Source of the DNA: Amia ocellicauda | Lineage: Eukaryota; Chordata; Actinopteri; Amiiformes; Amiidae | Direction of reading: 5' to 3' | Assembly: GCF_036373705.1 (NCBI RefSeq) | Contig: NC_089856.1 | Location: forward strand, 14,600,501 to 14,664,500 | Length of the DNA: 64,000 bases | Shown: positions 20,841 to 33,774 of the stretch, piece by piece | Numbering within the stretch: position 1 is the first letter of the stretch | Layout of the letters: every line of letters begins with the position of its first letter | Translations under genes and position numbers: made by a program | The notes under the pieces: generated by a model | The model's database searches: none | What the model was told of the DNA's origin: nothing | The model's input: only the letters and a program-made list of their open reading frames with translations

Positions 20841-20884
<44 letters not shown>
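20841..20884 (+). repeat. (AC)n microsatellite
   Basis: Uninterrupted CA/AC run of about 44 nt in the presumed ASB8 first intron. Confidence 0.95.
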
Positions 20885-20886
<2 letters not shown>

Positions 20887-21192
20887 CTATTAGCTATTAC
20901 TATGAACATTAAAGTCTCATTCAGAGCTTCAGTGGTGAGGTATATAGCCCTTTCCCTGTGCACAGAGACTGCATTACTCAGTACCTATGAAATGGTTTGA
21001 AATCGTACAGGTGTAGGCTAACTGCCTGTATTGCAAGTAACATTGTAAAGAAAATATTTCCCTGTATCAGTCTGTCTGTCTGTCTGTCGGTCTGTCTGCA
21101 TTTATTAATGGTTCTGTCTGTGGGTCAGTGTATTGCAGGTGCCTATCCTTGCTCAGTTTGTCTGTTGTATGCATTGGACCTGGGTGGGTGCC

Positions 21193-21213
21193 ATGGTCCC
21201 CTCGTGCCCATGA
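21193..21213 (+). promoter_or_regulatory. ASB8: Upstream ORF overlapping the ASB8 start
   Basis: ATG at 21193 sits in an optimal context (G at -3, G at +4) and encodes MVPSCP. Its TGA (21211-21213) overlaps the ASB8 ATG (21210-21212) as ATGA. The main start has a poor context (C at -3). ASB8 translation would then need leaky scanning or termination-reinitiation. This assumes the leader includes 21193; the nearest likely acceptor is attgcag at about 21138. Confidence 0.5.
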
Positions 21214-21338
21214 GCTCCACTATGTGGTACATCATGCAGAGCATCCAGAGCAAGTACTCCCTGTCCGAGCGGCTGATCCGCACCATCGCCGCCATCCGCT
21301 CCTTCCCCCATGACAGTGTGGAGGACCTCATCCGCAGG
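21210..21338 (+). CDS. ASB8: ASB8 coding exon 1
   Basis: 43 codons ending DSVEDLIRR before GTACGC. Mammalian ASB8 has Gly where this splice leaves the second Arg. Confidence 0.94.
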
Positions 21339-23341
21339 GTACGCACGCCGCAGCCCAGCTCGCGCTCGCACTGGCACACTGAAACTGACACACCGACCCT
21401 GACACACTTCCCTTGGACACACTTATCTTTAATTACTTAATTGAAGCCTTCACTGGACAGTTAGCTTAAATAAAAATGAAAATAATCAATCCAGTTTCAG
21501 TGTCTAGCTGATGTTAAAACTCTACACCGCTCCTTAGGGACAGAAAGGGCTACAGTGCTTCAGGCCGCTGTGATGATCAGAGACTGAGGTGGTCTGCTTC
21601 TCATTCCTAGAACATTAAATCAATAAATTAATAAACAGATGCATCATAATCACTGCATGAGTCATGTAGCGCCTGCCCTCTACCTCTTTAGAGTAATCAG
21701 TTATGAAATGTAGTGTACAGTATAAGTGTATTTTATTTTTCATAATATTTTATGCATTTTTAAAATCTTCTCAATCCCTGTCAGGTCTTTTATCTTTATT
21801 TATTTTTTTAATATTAGATCATCAGTCTTCTCTGCCACTCATGCCCATCTGAGTAAATTGGTTAATAAATACATTTAAAATCCTGGTGATCCCTGTCATG
21901 ACTTTTTTTTGTTTGTTAATTTTTTTTCTACACTTTTTATTAAATATTACATAAGTATTTTCTAGCACTACGGACTGTTTACGAAATAGTGCATCTACCA
22001 CTGAGGTAGCCCCCTTGGATGCCCCCCCACAGCTACACTTGAACACCCAGAAACTGTGGCCACCATGCAGCTGCCACTGATTATTACAATTAGTTTAATT
22101 CTAGGGAAATTGAGGCAAACAACAAACATATTGTATGTGCATGGTTCTTGAATTAATAACCAATAAATGCATCTGTAACACCCCTCTGTGAGTCTGTGAA
22201 GCCATGTCCTCAGAGTCCAGGTGGAAAGCCTGGTCAGTTTCTCCTCAAGGCAGTCAGAAACACTGGCTGTACACAGCAGCCGACCTGCTCTGGGGTCATC
22301 TCGGGGCGTGGACTCGAGAGTAATAATGAGTTACTGTGTTCTCTCTTCCCTCTTCTCTTCTCTCCCTCCTTTGGTCCCCCTCCCTCTTTCCTTCAGGGAG
22401 CTGATATCAATGGTATGCATGGTACTCTGAAGCCACTGCACTGTGCCTGTATGGTGGCTGATGCCGACTGTGTGGAGTTGCTGCTGGAGAAGGGAGCTGA
22501 GGTATGAGCGGCCTGCTGCAAGCTGGTCCCCCTGTCCCCTGTCCTGCCCCACTTCCTTCTCCCTCTCCTTCGCTGCCTTCTCTCCTGTCCACTCCCCCCC
22601 ACCACACTCAACCTTCCCTATATATAGAAAACTTCTGTTTCTATTTCACTTTTTCTTAAATCCCCTTTTTCACTCTGTTTAAAACCCCTCTCTCACTCTC
22701 TCTCCCAGGTGAACTCCCTGGATGGCTACAACCGCACCGCGCTGCACTATGCAGCGGAGAAGGACGACAGCTGTGTGGAGGTGCTGCTGGAGTATGGTGC
22801 CGACCCCGACGCACTGGATGGCAACAAGGACACACCGCTGCACTGGGCTGCCTTCAAGGACAACGCCGACTGCGTGCGTGCGCTGCTGGAGAGCGGGGCA
22901 CAGGCCAATGCGCGTGACTACAATGAGGACACGCCGCTGAGCTGGGCCGCCATGAAGGGCAACCTGGAGAGTGTGCGCACGCTGCTGGACTATGGCGCCC
23001 GCGTGCACGTCACCAACCTGCGTGGCCAGACTCCCATCTCGCGGCTCGCGGCCTTGTTGGCACGGGGGCTGGGCACTGACCAGGAGGAGGCCTGCCTGGA
23101 GCTGCTGCACCGGGCGGCCGGGAGTTTTGAGCTGCGGCGGGATGGCTGTTTTCCTCGAGAAGTGACCCGCGACCCCCAGCTGTGCGCCCGGCTGGCCGAG
23201 ATGTGTGCCCGGCCCCCTAACCTGGCCGCCCTCGCCCGCTGCACCGTGCGGGCCAGCCTGGGGGAGCGCCACCTGCCCTCCGCCGTCACTCAGCTGCCCC
23301 TGCCCTCTGCCCTGCAGGAGTATGTGCTACTGAGGGACTGA
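21210..23341 (+). CDS. ASB8: Ankyrin repeat and SOCS box protein 8 (ASB8)
   Basis: Substrate receptor of an Elongin B/C-Cullin-5-Rbx2 ubiquitin ligase. Coding exons 21210-21338, 22397-22501 and 22709-23341 join in frame (donor GTACGC; acceptors cttcag and tctcccag) and give 288 codons, the length of mammalian ASB8. The N-terminus (MSSTMWYIMQSIQSKYSLSE) matches ASB8 nearly residue for residue. Four ankyrin repeats follow (about 45-185), with typical TALHYAAEKD, TPLHWAAFKD and TPLSWAAMKG loops. The SOCS box fills the C-terminus, with a BC-box-like LARCTVRASL and a Cul5-box-like LPLP. It lies between LARP4 and ATF7, all on +. The targets cannot be told from sequence. Confidence 0.96.
22397..22501 (+). 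CDS. ASB8: ASB8 coding exon 2 (first ankyrin repeat)
   Basis: 35 codons encoding GADINGMHGTLKPLHCACMV and CVELLLEKGAE. Phase 0 at both ends. Confidence 0.95.
22709..23341 (+). CDS. ASB8: ASB8 last coding exon (ankyrin repeats 2-4, SOCS box)
   Basis: One 633-nt exon, GC-rich compared with its surroundings. It encodes three ankyrin repeats and the SOCS box, ending QEYVLLRD and TGA. Confidence 0.96.
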   Translation: MNSLDGYNRTALHYAAEKDDSCVEVLLEYGADPDALDGNKDTPLHWAAFKDNADCVRALLESGAQANARDYNEDTPLSWAAMKGNLESVRTLLDYGARVHVTNLRGQTPISRLAALLARGLGTDQEEACLELLHRAAGSFELRRDGCFPREVTRDPQLCARLAEMCARPPNLAALARCTVRASLGERHLPSAVTQLPLPSALQEYVLLRD

Positions 23342-23720
23342 TGGGGATTGGGGGGTGAGGTTGATGGGTGAGCAGGGGAGAGATGAGGAGGGAGAGTTGG
23401 AGAGAGAGGAGCAGAGGGGCGAGTGGGAGAGAGAGAGGAGGATGCACAGCTGCAGCAGGAAGATGCTGAGGTCACGCATGGGAGCTACATGGACAGCTAC
23501 ATTAAAGCTGAGACATCACACGTGCTTGTACTGAACCATACATATCTTTATACATACACACAGTATATACAGTACATACATACATACATACACACAGTAC
23601 ATGCGGGCAGAAGTGCAGTCTGCCGGCAAAGTATGTCATACAGTGTATTAAAAGAAAAAATAGATATAATTGCGAATGTTCAGCAGTGTGGATGAGTGCT
23701 TAAAATAAGAGTTCCAGTGT
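23342..23720 (+). other. ASB8: Probable ASB8 3' UTR
   Basis: Purine-rich sequence after the stop, then a (TACA)n run (23560-23600). ATTAAA hexamers lie near 23500 and at 23647-23652, the second followed by a GT-rich stretch. The cleavage site is not certain. Confidence 0.4.
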
Positions 23721-24111
23721 CTCTGCTGTACCTGACAAGGACATGGTCAGCCACCTGTGTGCTGACTGTGTGACGGACTTGCTGCAGACGTGGACGCCCC
23801 TATTCACCTGTGTGTCTGAAGAATCTGAAACAGAACAGAACTGCACAGCTTCTCATCTGCTTAGTCAGAGTATGTGTGAGAGTGTGTGTCAGTCAGTGAT
23901 TGATTGATTCAGTGAGGAGTCACGCTTTTTCTGCTGCTTGTTTTATCAGTTGTTCAGTTGTAGGGGTGGCTTTGAGTACTTAATTACAATTACTTGAACA
24001 TTAATGTACTGCTTGACTACTTAACAATTATACATTGTATCACTTGAATATAGCTTATTGTCATTTTAAATTATTCAGTCATACAACATAAATGCGTTTA
24101 CACTCTTATGA

Positions 24112-25264
24112 GACGCTTAAACGGGTGTTTCCACTGGCTAATTGGGTCTGGAGGCGTGAGCTTGACTTGCAGACAGACAGGGAAGAGATCAGATACATTG
24201 TGTCGGAAGATATAATCTCAAGTGCGTGTGCGATCACGAAGAAATTACAGTTTTATTAGCAGCATGGAGTGAAAAACACGTACAGAGACAATGACTGCTC
24301 ACAGTTAATATCCGAGTGCATTAAAAACTTGGATTTCACAGGACCGGTGCAATGCCGTGACTAGTTACAAATAAACTGAAGGATAATAATCGGATTGATA
24401 GCAGCCGATATTGTTAATATTTTATGAACAACTGGACGGTGTTTCGGGCTGTGTTTTGTGAATGGTGTGCAGGTCTGTTGTGCAACAGCCCCGCAGAGAC
24501 AGTCAGAATGAAGGCGATCACGATTAAGTTAACGTGCCCATTTACAAGTTAAATGCATGACTAAATAAATACTGCAGATCTGGGTTTCCCTTTAAAACAT
24601 TAAGGACTGGATAAATAAATGCGTCCATAATCGCCATGACTGAAACGTGCACACTTTAGTTCAATTAACCTGCTATATTGTAGCTGCTGTTACTGTATTA
24701 TTAATCGTGAAACGTGTGTATTTTGTTTCAGCTGTAACTTGCCCTGGTTAAGGACGTCTGATAAGTAAATTATAAATTATACGGCAAAAAGTATTGTTTG
24801 CAGTTATAAATCTGTAGTAAGAGTAGTAAGTTAAGGGAGTCAAGTTGCGCCATTTAAAATATCTATTAACACACATCTGATGATGATTACAATAATAATA
24901 ATAAATAGCAAATATGTATTTTATTGTTGCACATGGAAACATATTGTTATTGTGCAACGTGCTTGTCTGAATATAATGTTGTCTACACGTTTAGCTCTTC
25001 CTGATATCTCTGAACAGAAACGTGTATTTATTACGCTGCCTCCAATCATGTAAAGCAGAAAGAATAAAATAGACACACAAGTCCTCTCCACATCAGGCAC
25101 TATCGCTCGTAGTGTTGATCTCTGTCTCTGTTTTTAAAACGAAACGCAAACCAAACCCACAGTCGCTGCTCCTTCCTCAACAGGGGACGGACTTCTACCT
25201 GGTTTTACAAAAAGCTGGACGCGTCCGGCACGACACGGACCCATGAGCCAGTGGAACCGCGGCA
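24112..25264. mobile_element. hAT-like repeat, copy 1 (uninterrupted)
   Basis: Begins about 'cgggtgtttccactggcta' and ends with the inverted 'gagccagtggaaccg', giving terminal inverted repeats that share TTCCACTGGCT. The interior matches 57990-58610 plus 61989-62345 over long stretches, with small differences, so it is the same family as the nested copy. No transposase frame is visible, which suggests a non-autonomous element. Superfamily assignment rests on the end sequence only. It carries the single GTTTGCAG (24796-24803) that is duplicated around an insertion in copy 2. Confidence 0.65.
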
Positions 25265-28200
25265 TTAATGTGCATAGCATACCGTATTTAATAGAAATAC
25301 ACATTGACGGGATTTAATCTTAGACTGCGAACCAAACCAAATATAGGTTTATAAATGTAAACATAGAAACAAAAATAATTGAGAATGTAACTTCAATAGT
25401 ACTGAAGTAAATTCAGATGCAATGGCATCTCACAAAGGAGCAAAGTGAAGTAACATCTGGAAATACGGTGAGAAAACAAACGAAACTATATTGTTGTCAG
25501 TAAAGCAATACGTCTGATCGGCCCATTGTAAAACGACTAAGTCAATGCTTCACCATTTAAAGCATACTGACATTATCACAGGAATAAGATTGTTTTTAAA
25601 TCATTTAACAATTGAAGTGGACTTTCAGAAAACAAAATGGTCAGATATTGAATGATTTCTGACTTGTGCAGTTCTGTGGACAGTCGTTTTAGTGCTTTGG
25701 TGGATTAAAGCATCACACAAGGCAGTTTAAGAGTATTTGTATTTATTGTAGTGTTTTCACAAAGGACATGTATTTAGATGTATTTAAACAGAAATACAGT
25801 GTCTTTGTAACAGTGTCTATACTGCAATTTGCTGCATTAGTTACATTTTGCATAAGTTGACTGATTCCTAATGTGTCCAATTAGTATTGACATGTGTTCA
25901 CGTCTTGTACTCAGGGGGAGGGGGGAGTAGCTAACCACTGAAATGCGATGTGTGTGACTGTGCATGGTACTGAAGCCGTGGTATTGGCAAGCGTGTAATG
26001 TGTATGATTTACAGTCTTCTTCTTTTTTTTTTTAAATGCACCCAGCGTGTTAAAGCATCATTATCACTGTAGTACAGTGCTGGGTGGTGTACTCTTTTTG
26101 AACGCTAGAGTACTGGAGCACTAAATGACTCGAAATTCCCATCCCTAGCAGTTAGTTGGGCCATACACTGAGGTCGCATCAGCAGTGAGGTAGAGGATGA
26201 GAAAGATGGTCATAATAATAATAATGACAGCAGCGGCGCTGACATCCTTTCTGGGTTTCAATCCCGCATAGCAGTCTGCACACTCACAGGCCCGTATGTC
26301 TGATTGTAAAAACACACAACCAGGAAAGGAAAAAAGCAGGGCTGCAGTCTCCACAGCAAAGGAGAGATTGATACTGCCACCTAGTGGCAAATGGTGGTAT
26401 AAAATCCCGTAAAATTGAAATGATCTCCAGAGGGGCTGCATGCAGAATAAAGGAGGAGGACTGAATTGTGTAGAAGTGACACTCCAGGGCCTGTTCCAAG
26501 GACCCACAACTCCCCCCTTGGGCCACACACCAATTAACTCACTAATTGATTAATTTAACTAATTAAGAGTGCAGAGTCCAGTGGAAAGCAGAAAGCCCAG
26601 GGCATGTGAGCGAAGAGGTCTGCTGTGGATTTGCACTGGACTCAGCCAATCAGAAGGGCTTTAATTCGGCCCATAGTGTGTGTGGGTGTGTGTGTGACTG
26701 TAATACAGCTCACACTGCCTCCATTAATAAGCCATAGTTTGTGCACAATGAGAGGAATTAAGTTAAAAATAACAAAAAAAGTTTTGTACTGAACAAACAT
26801 CCTCACTGTTGTGGTGTGTGTGTGTGTGTGCTTTCTTTCAATGTTGTTTTTAATTTGTATTCTACTGTATGACTACCTGTTCCAGACCCTGTGAGACTGG
26901 ACTGCACATATTGGCTTCATGCACTGACACCGTTGAGCAGGACTGCACGCTCTCCCCCTCACAGAACATGTTAAAATCAGAGAAAATAACTTTGTTTTTT
27001 GCCATAGCGTGTAGCTGTAGCTCGCCATATTGTCATTGCAGCTTCTACGATACCACATAAGTTCACGTTTTTAAAAATAAATACATTGTATTGTTCTTTT
27101 GGTCTCTAAGATGATTTGCAAATGATTATAACCCAACGGGAAATGAAAAGGTTTAACTTACAGGGCAATTATTATTAGGAGTAGTATTAGTATTACTTTG
27201 ATAGTATTATTATTAGTATTACTGTTAATGTAGTTCTTTCTTATCCAGATCTTTTTTGCCTGGGTGGGGGGACTCGTGTTGTTGTAGTACTATCTGCTTG
27301 CCAACAGGTGTCACAGTGAAATTATTCCCTATTTTAACTTGGGCTCAGAGACAGACAGCAATGAGTGTGTATGTATCTGTTTGTGTGTGTCTCTGTGTGG
27401 GTGGGTGTGTGTGTGTTTGACTATGTTTGTATTTGCATCTTGCATGTGTGTTTGTACAATGCAGCTTTACCCAGTTCCGCCCCCATCCTGGTCCGGACCT
27501 CTCACCTCCAGAGAGAGTGCAAATTTGGTTTGCGATGTGTTGATGTTGAAATCAGCTCAGGTTTGGAAGGCTTCAGAGTTAAATTAACCTTTGTAGGTTC
27601 AATCAGAAGTGGTTCAATTTTGCAACTTACAGTCTTAACAGGTCTGGAAGTGAGCTTGAGAAGTTGCAGATTTTGAGGAAAACATTAGCCCTCAAAGCTG
27701 TTTTACAAGCAGAGAAGAATATCCAAGGGAAGGCCTAACCAACCTAACAAATGACTCCCATTGAGGGTCCCTGCCCGAGAGGCCCACAGTGCGCCGCCTA
27801 GGCTTTCTTTGGAGCTGAAGCAACATCTCTTGTTTGTTCCTTGATGTTAAATATGCAGTGCAGGTCTGTGTGACTGGTGCGGGATATGCCAGGGAGAGGA
27901 GCGAAGGAACTGGGGTCTCTGAGGAAGGAAACAGCCTGGAACATTAGCAATGTCCTGCTTCCCATAGTCCCCCCACCATCACACACACACACACACAGTT
28001 TCAGTCTTCCACTCTTCTAGGTCTTCTTTTTTTCTTTCTTTCTCCATCTTTCATCTTGTTTGCATGTCCCTTATCATTTCAACAACAACAAAACATGTTT
28101 TAATTGTGTGTTATTAGAATTGCAATTTCTTGGGAATTCTTGGCAATCTAGCAGCCTTGTGCATTTGATTTCAATTAGCCACTCCACCGGGTCTGTACAC

Positions 28201-28840
28201 TGACAGTAAAAATGTAATGGTTTCCTTCACAATAGCCTTACTGCTCTCTCTCTCCCTCTCTTCCCTCTCTCTCTCTCTCTCTCTGTCTCTCTCACACACA
28301 CACACAGCAGACCTCACTGCTTGTTGTTTGGAGGCCTGCCAGCGGTTATGCAAGCTCCCAGGGACTACATACAATATTAAAGACACAGCTTCCGTATTCA
28401 AAGGCACAGGATACAGATCTGGAGGAGAGAGAAAAAAAGGCAACAAAGTAATCCCTCTCTCTGCCAGTCTTATGCCTGTTAATAAAGAGCGGATGTGTGA
28501 CTGGAGCCTGGAGAGATGGGGGGGGGGTTATGGGGTGGAGGGAAGGAGGGCTGAACTATGGGATCTACAGCTATACTGTACTGTATTAGACTATCCCATA
28601 TTGTACTGTACTACACTGTTCTGTCCTGTACTGTAGTATACAGAGCTTTAAAGCCTGCAAGACTCTCAACAGAAAATCTCTGGACAAATGTTTCAGCATA
28701 AGCCATTTTTTCTGTATTTTTAAGAACCCCAGCTTATTAATGAAACACTTTACTGTCACAAAACGGGAATCTGGTATGTGATCAATACAATTACAATGTA
28801 TTAGTTTTATGAGGATGGTGATAATAATGTGAATAGTAAT
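25265..28840. other. ASB8-ATF7 intergenic spacer
   Basis: No exons are recognised. It contains TG/GT runs (26813-26830), ATT/AGT trinucleotides (27170-27230), a (CT)n tract (28245-28290) and one CTCF-like motif. The open frames overlap these repeats. Confidence 0.5.
26374..26387 (-). promoter_or_regulatory. CTCF-like site
   Basis: The minus strand reads CCACTAGGTGGCAG, a full match to the CTCF core consensus, in the spacer between ASB8 and ATF7. Binding is inferred. Confidence 0.55.
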
Positions 28841-28869
28841 TATTATTGTTATTGAGAAATTGCTGCCCC

Positions 28870-29500
28870 ACCTCCCTCCACCCTCGAGATCTCGTCGCGA
28901 GGTGTGAGGACAGGGGGAGGCGGAGACGGCTTCTCGCGAGGTTTGGGCCGGAGGAGAGTGTCGGATTCCCAGAGAGAGGGAGAGAGAGAGAGGGGCGCTG
29001 GGGTGAGTTTGTAAACATTCCGCTAGTGTCCCGACTCAGCCCGGGTTTAACCCCGGCCGACAGTGGGCGAGCGGAGGCGTCGCCAGGCGGGTGTTGTGAG
29101 TGAGTGTGTCTAGTGAGGGAAAGACGGCCAGCGGACCGGCGGCGTGGTGTGTATGTGTTTTTTTCACTCTTCCCCCCCGACCCCCCTGCTCTCCTTCCCC
29201 CTCCTTCTCCTTCTTGTGCCCGAGCAGCGCTGTTTGTGTCAGTGGTTGTGGAGTCGGGGCTCGGGCTGTGTGTGCCTGCTGGCGGGGCCCTGGCGGCCCG
29301 GTGGGGGAGCCGTCGGGCGGAGGTGCTGGCTGTTACGCGTCCCTCTAGCTACTTTTCACGCTCTGTGTGCGCGAGAGGCCTGTTCGCTGGACTGGAGGAA
29401 AGGGGAAATTCCAACCATTGAGGGGCACCGGCGGCGGCCAATCAGTCGCGGCTGTCAGGCTCTGTTGACAGCAGAGCGACCAATAGCAGGGCAGGGCCTT
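28870..29500 (+). promoter_or_regulatory. ATF7: CpG island, probable ATF7 promoter
   Basis: The most CpG-dense region of the window. It includes TCTCGCGAG (28932-28940), close to the TCTCGCGAGA element of many TATA-less housekeeping promoters, and a diverged copy (ctcgtcgcgagg, about 28891). A strong donor, gg/GTGAGT (GT at 29003), could end a non-coding exon 1. It lies 6 kb upstream of the first ATF7 coding exon, with no other gene nearby on +. Confidence 0.6.
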
Positions 29501-32389
29501 ATTGAGTGACTGGGGTATGACCAATGGAGGTGACCATGGGGCAGGGACTTGCGGGAAAGGGCAGGGTCAAGCTAGTCTATGCTTGTTTCTCGTAGGGGGC
29601 ACCGCACTGATCGTTACTGTACGATTCGGTGTCATTTATATTCTTTTTTTTTTTTTTTTTTTTTTAATCAAAATAATCACGTGTGAAATACAAAAAACTT
29701 GTTATGGTAGATTCAGGATCGCTTTCCATAAAGGACAGAGAAGTAAGTTGTTTGGTTTCTTCTCCTTTCTGGTACAAACTTGTGTAGTAGGGAATGCAGG
29801 AGGGCTGCAGGGCGCATCGACTTGGGCTCCACATTTACTGAAGTACTTTGTACAGAAACAATAAAATAAGTTTTAACGATACGAAAGGAGGGAGTATGGC
29901 CGCAGTAATCGTGTTTAAGTATATTCCCGGGCTCAAAAACAGCTGTATCTCAAGTCAACAAGGCATTTCACAGAGACATCCAGCGAAAGGCCTCGGATAT
30001 ATTAAACGACAGTTTTCTTAAATCTCATAAAATCTACATGAATTATGTTGCCTTATTCATTGTCATGTTTACAAATCAGTACCCTTTCTCGTTTTGTGTG
30101 CTTTAAAAACACTTTGTACATTTTTCCGGGGGGGGGGCTGTATTGAGTAGGGCTGAGATTAATAGACAAATCTTGCTGTTCAGTTCCTGCTGTTAGGGTT
30201 TCGATGGTTTGAAATCACGCCTGGTGTAGTTGTGGGTTCTGGGTGTAGTTTTTGCAGGGCTTTCTGGAAGTGGGGGGCAGGCAGCACTGTCCCTCTGATC
30301 TGTGTGGACCCCCTGTGTGGAGCAGGTACAGCCCCAGCAATACCAGCTCTGTGACTTTTGACGTATCTGTCTTTCTCTTCATCCGTGTGCTTGTCTCTTC
30401 CCACACATAATACAATACAAGCAACAAGAGCTTTGCCTATCTCTGCCTTTTACACCTGTCTGTCTTTTTATCTGTCTGTTAATCTCCTTGTTACACTACA
30501 AGTAAAGAGAGCTTACTTTATCTATTATATTATCTATCTGTCTCTACATAAATCTGTCTCTCTTTATGCTCGTTTATCTGTTTTTCTGTCTCTCTGTCAT
30601 TCAGTATAATCTGTCTGCCTGTCCTGCCAAGCATTAGAATCTCCTGTCAGTCAGTGCTCTATAAGCTGCTTCACAACCTGTCTGGTGGTGCTTGGTGCAG
30701 TAGTTCTGTGCTTTGCTTTTGTATATTTTTTGGTGTGCGTCAGTGTTGTGGAAGAATGCATGAATCAGTCCATCCTTTCACTGTACCACCTCTCGTGTCA
30801 TGCAGCCCCAATTGACACAGTCACAGTATACCATGAGACCTGGGCTCGAGGTCTCCAGCTATTTACAAAAACATAACATAAAATAAAATAAAAAGTATAG
30901 TTGTGTGGAGTGCAGTTCACACATAAATCACACTGAAATCACACAAACGGGCGGTAAGTGATTGAATGCCAAGACAAATCTCTCTTTCTGTATATGTGTG
31001 AGTATTTAAATAAATAAGCCATCTTCAGAGTACTGTTAAGACTCCTACCCAGAGGCAAACCATAGCATGATCTGGGACAGGCAATAGTGAAGTGTCCAGT
31101 CTCAGGCAGGGCACAGGCTGGCTGAGACTGACTTGCCTGGTGGTTCTGTTTCTTGAGCAGATCAGATCCCCACGGCTCCCAGTCTGATCATAGATGAGCT
31201 GCCTGCTTTCAGACCTCACTGTAGCAGCCAGTCGGGTGGTCAGGTGGTCGGTTGGTCGGCCCTTGTGTAGTTGACCCAAAGCAGTCTTTCTGCATGCTTG
31301 TGGGAGAGACACCTGGAGTTGTGCCTGCGAACACTGCTTGTTACCAGCACAGAAACACAACCAACAGTTTGCATATGTAGAGTTGTTGCAGTGGGGGGGG
31401 TTCACCCCTAATTCAAATTAAAAGCTCTGACACCTGCCACCGCCCCTGAACAGACAGTGCAGTACACTGTGAGGTGTGAATACACTGAGGACAACCTTTC
31501 TCTTTATTCACACCTCACACACACGTATGTATATATTGTTTTTTTTACTATAACACTGCTTGTGTGGGCCAGGTATTGCTGTCGAAGCAGGCACCCAGTA
31601 GTGTAAGAGCACAGCCTCCCTTAGTCTAGCTGTGCAGATCAGCCCCAGCAGTGAAATTACACACCTCCAGTCACCGCGACTGTCGACTCTCCCCCCCTGG
31701 GGCTCACGGATCCGCCTGCCTGCTTGGCGACGGTGCACCGCCCTGGCAACACTCTTCCATGATCATGCCTCGCTCTTAGAATTGCTACGAGGGCTGCCCT
31801 CAGCAGAGAGGGGGGCTGGCGGAGACATCAGAAATGGACACACAGACACAGAGACGCATACGTGTCTTATTGCATCATAGACGCACTGCTCTCGCTTTAC
31901 TAGAGAACACGATGCTCAGAATATTGTTCTGGGTTAAAATAACCCTGATATATTAAAAAACATAATGGAGTTCCATATCTAACTAAATAAATACATTAAC
32001 AAAATGTCATCAAACAAACAAACCTGATCTCTGCTTATGGCCTGTACTCGATGCTGGCTAAGGGTAGAGGATATGCAGCTGGCCGCTCTGTATGAGCTAC
32101 AGTCTCTCTGTGCTGTTGGCTGTAAATGCCCGAACGGAAGGGAGTTACTGACCTGCTCTCTGTAACAGGACTTGGTCCCAGGTGGTTTTGGCACTGGGAC
32201 CAATTTGCATGGGTGACCCCAACCTCCCATCCCCCTGCCAGCCCAGCCACGATCACATCTTCTTTAGTTCACTTTCTCCACAGAGCTACCCCACACTGCA
32301 ACCAGCTGACATTGAATATTATCAGAGACCCAGAATTAGAATTGGATCTTAACAAAAATAATTAACTTCAACATCACTGAGTTACTGCA

Positions 32390-32600
32390 CACACTGCAGC
32401 CCTGTACTGAGACACTGAACCGTCAAACACACTGCATCACTGAGACACTGAGCTACTGAACACACTGTAACAGCCCAGCACTGTGACACTGAGCTATGGA
32501 ACATGCTGCATCACTGAGACACTGAGCTACTGAACACACTTGCTTTTCTGAGCTACTGAGCACACTGCAGTCCAGCACGGAGACACTGAGGTACTAAATA
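32390..32600 (+). repeat. Short minisatellite-like tandem tract
   Basis: A degenerate unit of roughly 35-60 nt built from 'actgagacactgagctactg' and 'aacacactgca' recurs about four times. Confidence 0.75.
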
Positions 32601-33448
32601 CCTTTTTTATGTTTTTTAAAAAAAAAAATCCCTTCCCTGCCTTCCTGCCTGCCTGCTTGTAGGCCGCAGAGCTCCCTCGCGCTCATTCCTGTCGGCAGCA
32701 GGATCTATTAATACAGACTGTTTAGTCAGTCTCCTAGCAGTCGTTTTCAAACACTGCGAGGCAGCAGTGGTGCTGGGCTGTAAAGATACACCTGCTGACT
32801 AGGAGAAATACAAGTTTACAGGACAGGAGTTTGGAATTACATTTTTGTGTGTTTACATTTAGTTTAGGGGGAGAGAGGGTCTGTGCTCTCTGCTTGCAGG
32901 TACTGGGGTGGCGGTATTCCTAAGTGTAGGTACTGGGGTGGTCAGCGTTGGTGAGTGGATGGAGCAGATTGTTGTGGAGGATCTGCAGGGCCCTTTAGGG
33001 TGAGTTTTAGGAAATCTGCAGAACCTTGTTTGAAAGACTTGTTTAAAATTGTGGCAGACTGGTAGTAGGTTATTTGAAACCTATATTGCCTGCATATCAC
33101 ATCATCAGTGATGAAGTGTCCAAGAACATGGCAGGAGACGAGGCTCCAGTGTTGTGGGGCTCTTTACCAGCTGGCCTCTCTGGTGTTGTTTGGGTTGAAG
33201 GTGCAGAAAATATATCATATATACATAGATTGTTAGGTGTATGTGCACTGTACAGCTGTCTGTGCTCAAACATTGATCATGAATTGTCCCATGTCTGCCC
33301 TGGGCCTCCACACCGGAATTGACTGCTGAGGAAGGCTGGAGGGCATCAGGTTGCTCTTCAGTGGCTCGCCCTTTTTTTCCAATTCTTCAGTTTGTGAATT
33401 TCTCTCTTGCTACATTCACAGTGACTTCCAAACCCACATCCAGTGATG

Positions 33449-33774
33449 TAGGCCCCTATGAAATACGTTTTATCATTTTGAAATTTCTGATTTCATTTTT
33501 CCCTGATTTTAAGATTTTATGTTTTTAAAAGGCCAGGGGTTGGGTGTGAGAGAGAACGAGAGATGGACAGATGGACTTAATTTCCCAAAATTATTTAAAA
33601 TGCCCTCGAGACAGCTTGACATTTTCATAACAACAGACTAGCAGCATCGTCGGTGCTAAGCCCGTTGCTGGGAATGACGTTCCACTGACATAACATACTC
33701 TGCGCAACTACACTGACTTCTGCAAATCCCCCTGAATTCCGCGATTTTTCCGCAATTCGAATTAGATAGGGCCC
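33449..33774. mobile_element. MITE-like element, hAT-type ends
   Basis: Inverted ends: 'taggcccctatgaaat' at the left and 'attagatagggccc' at the right. The flanks cagtgatg and tggtgatg look like a decayed 8-bp target duplication. About 326 nt, no coding capacity. Boundaries are judged by eye. Confidence 0.45.

Noticed and set aside
21822..22046. 74-codon minus frame in ASB8 intron 1
   Set aside because: Lys/Asn-rich translation of AT-rich intron without homology that I recognise.
22679..23272. 197-codon minus frame
   Set aside because: Antisense shadow of the GC-rich ASB8 exon 3.
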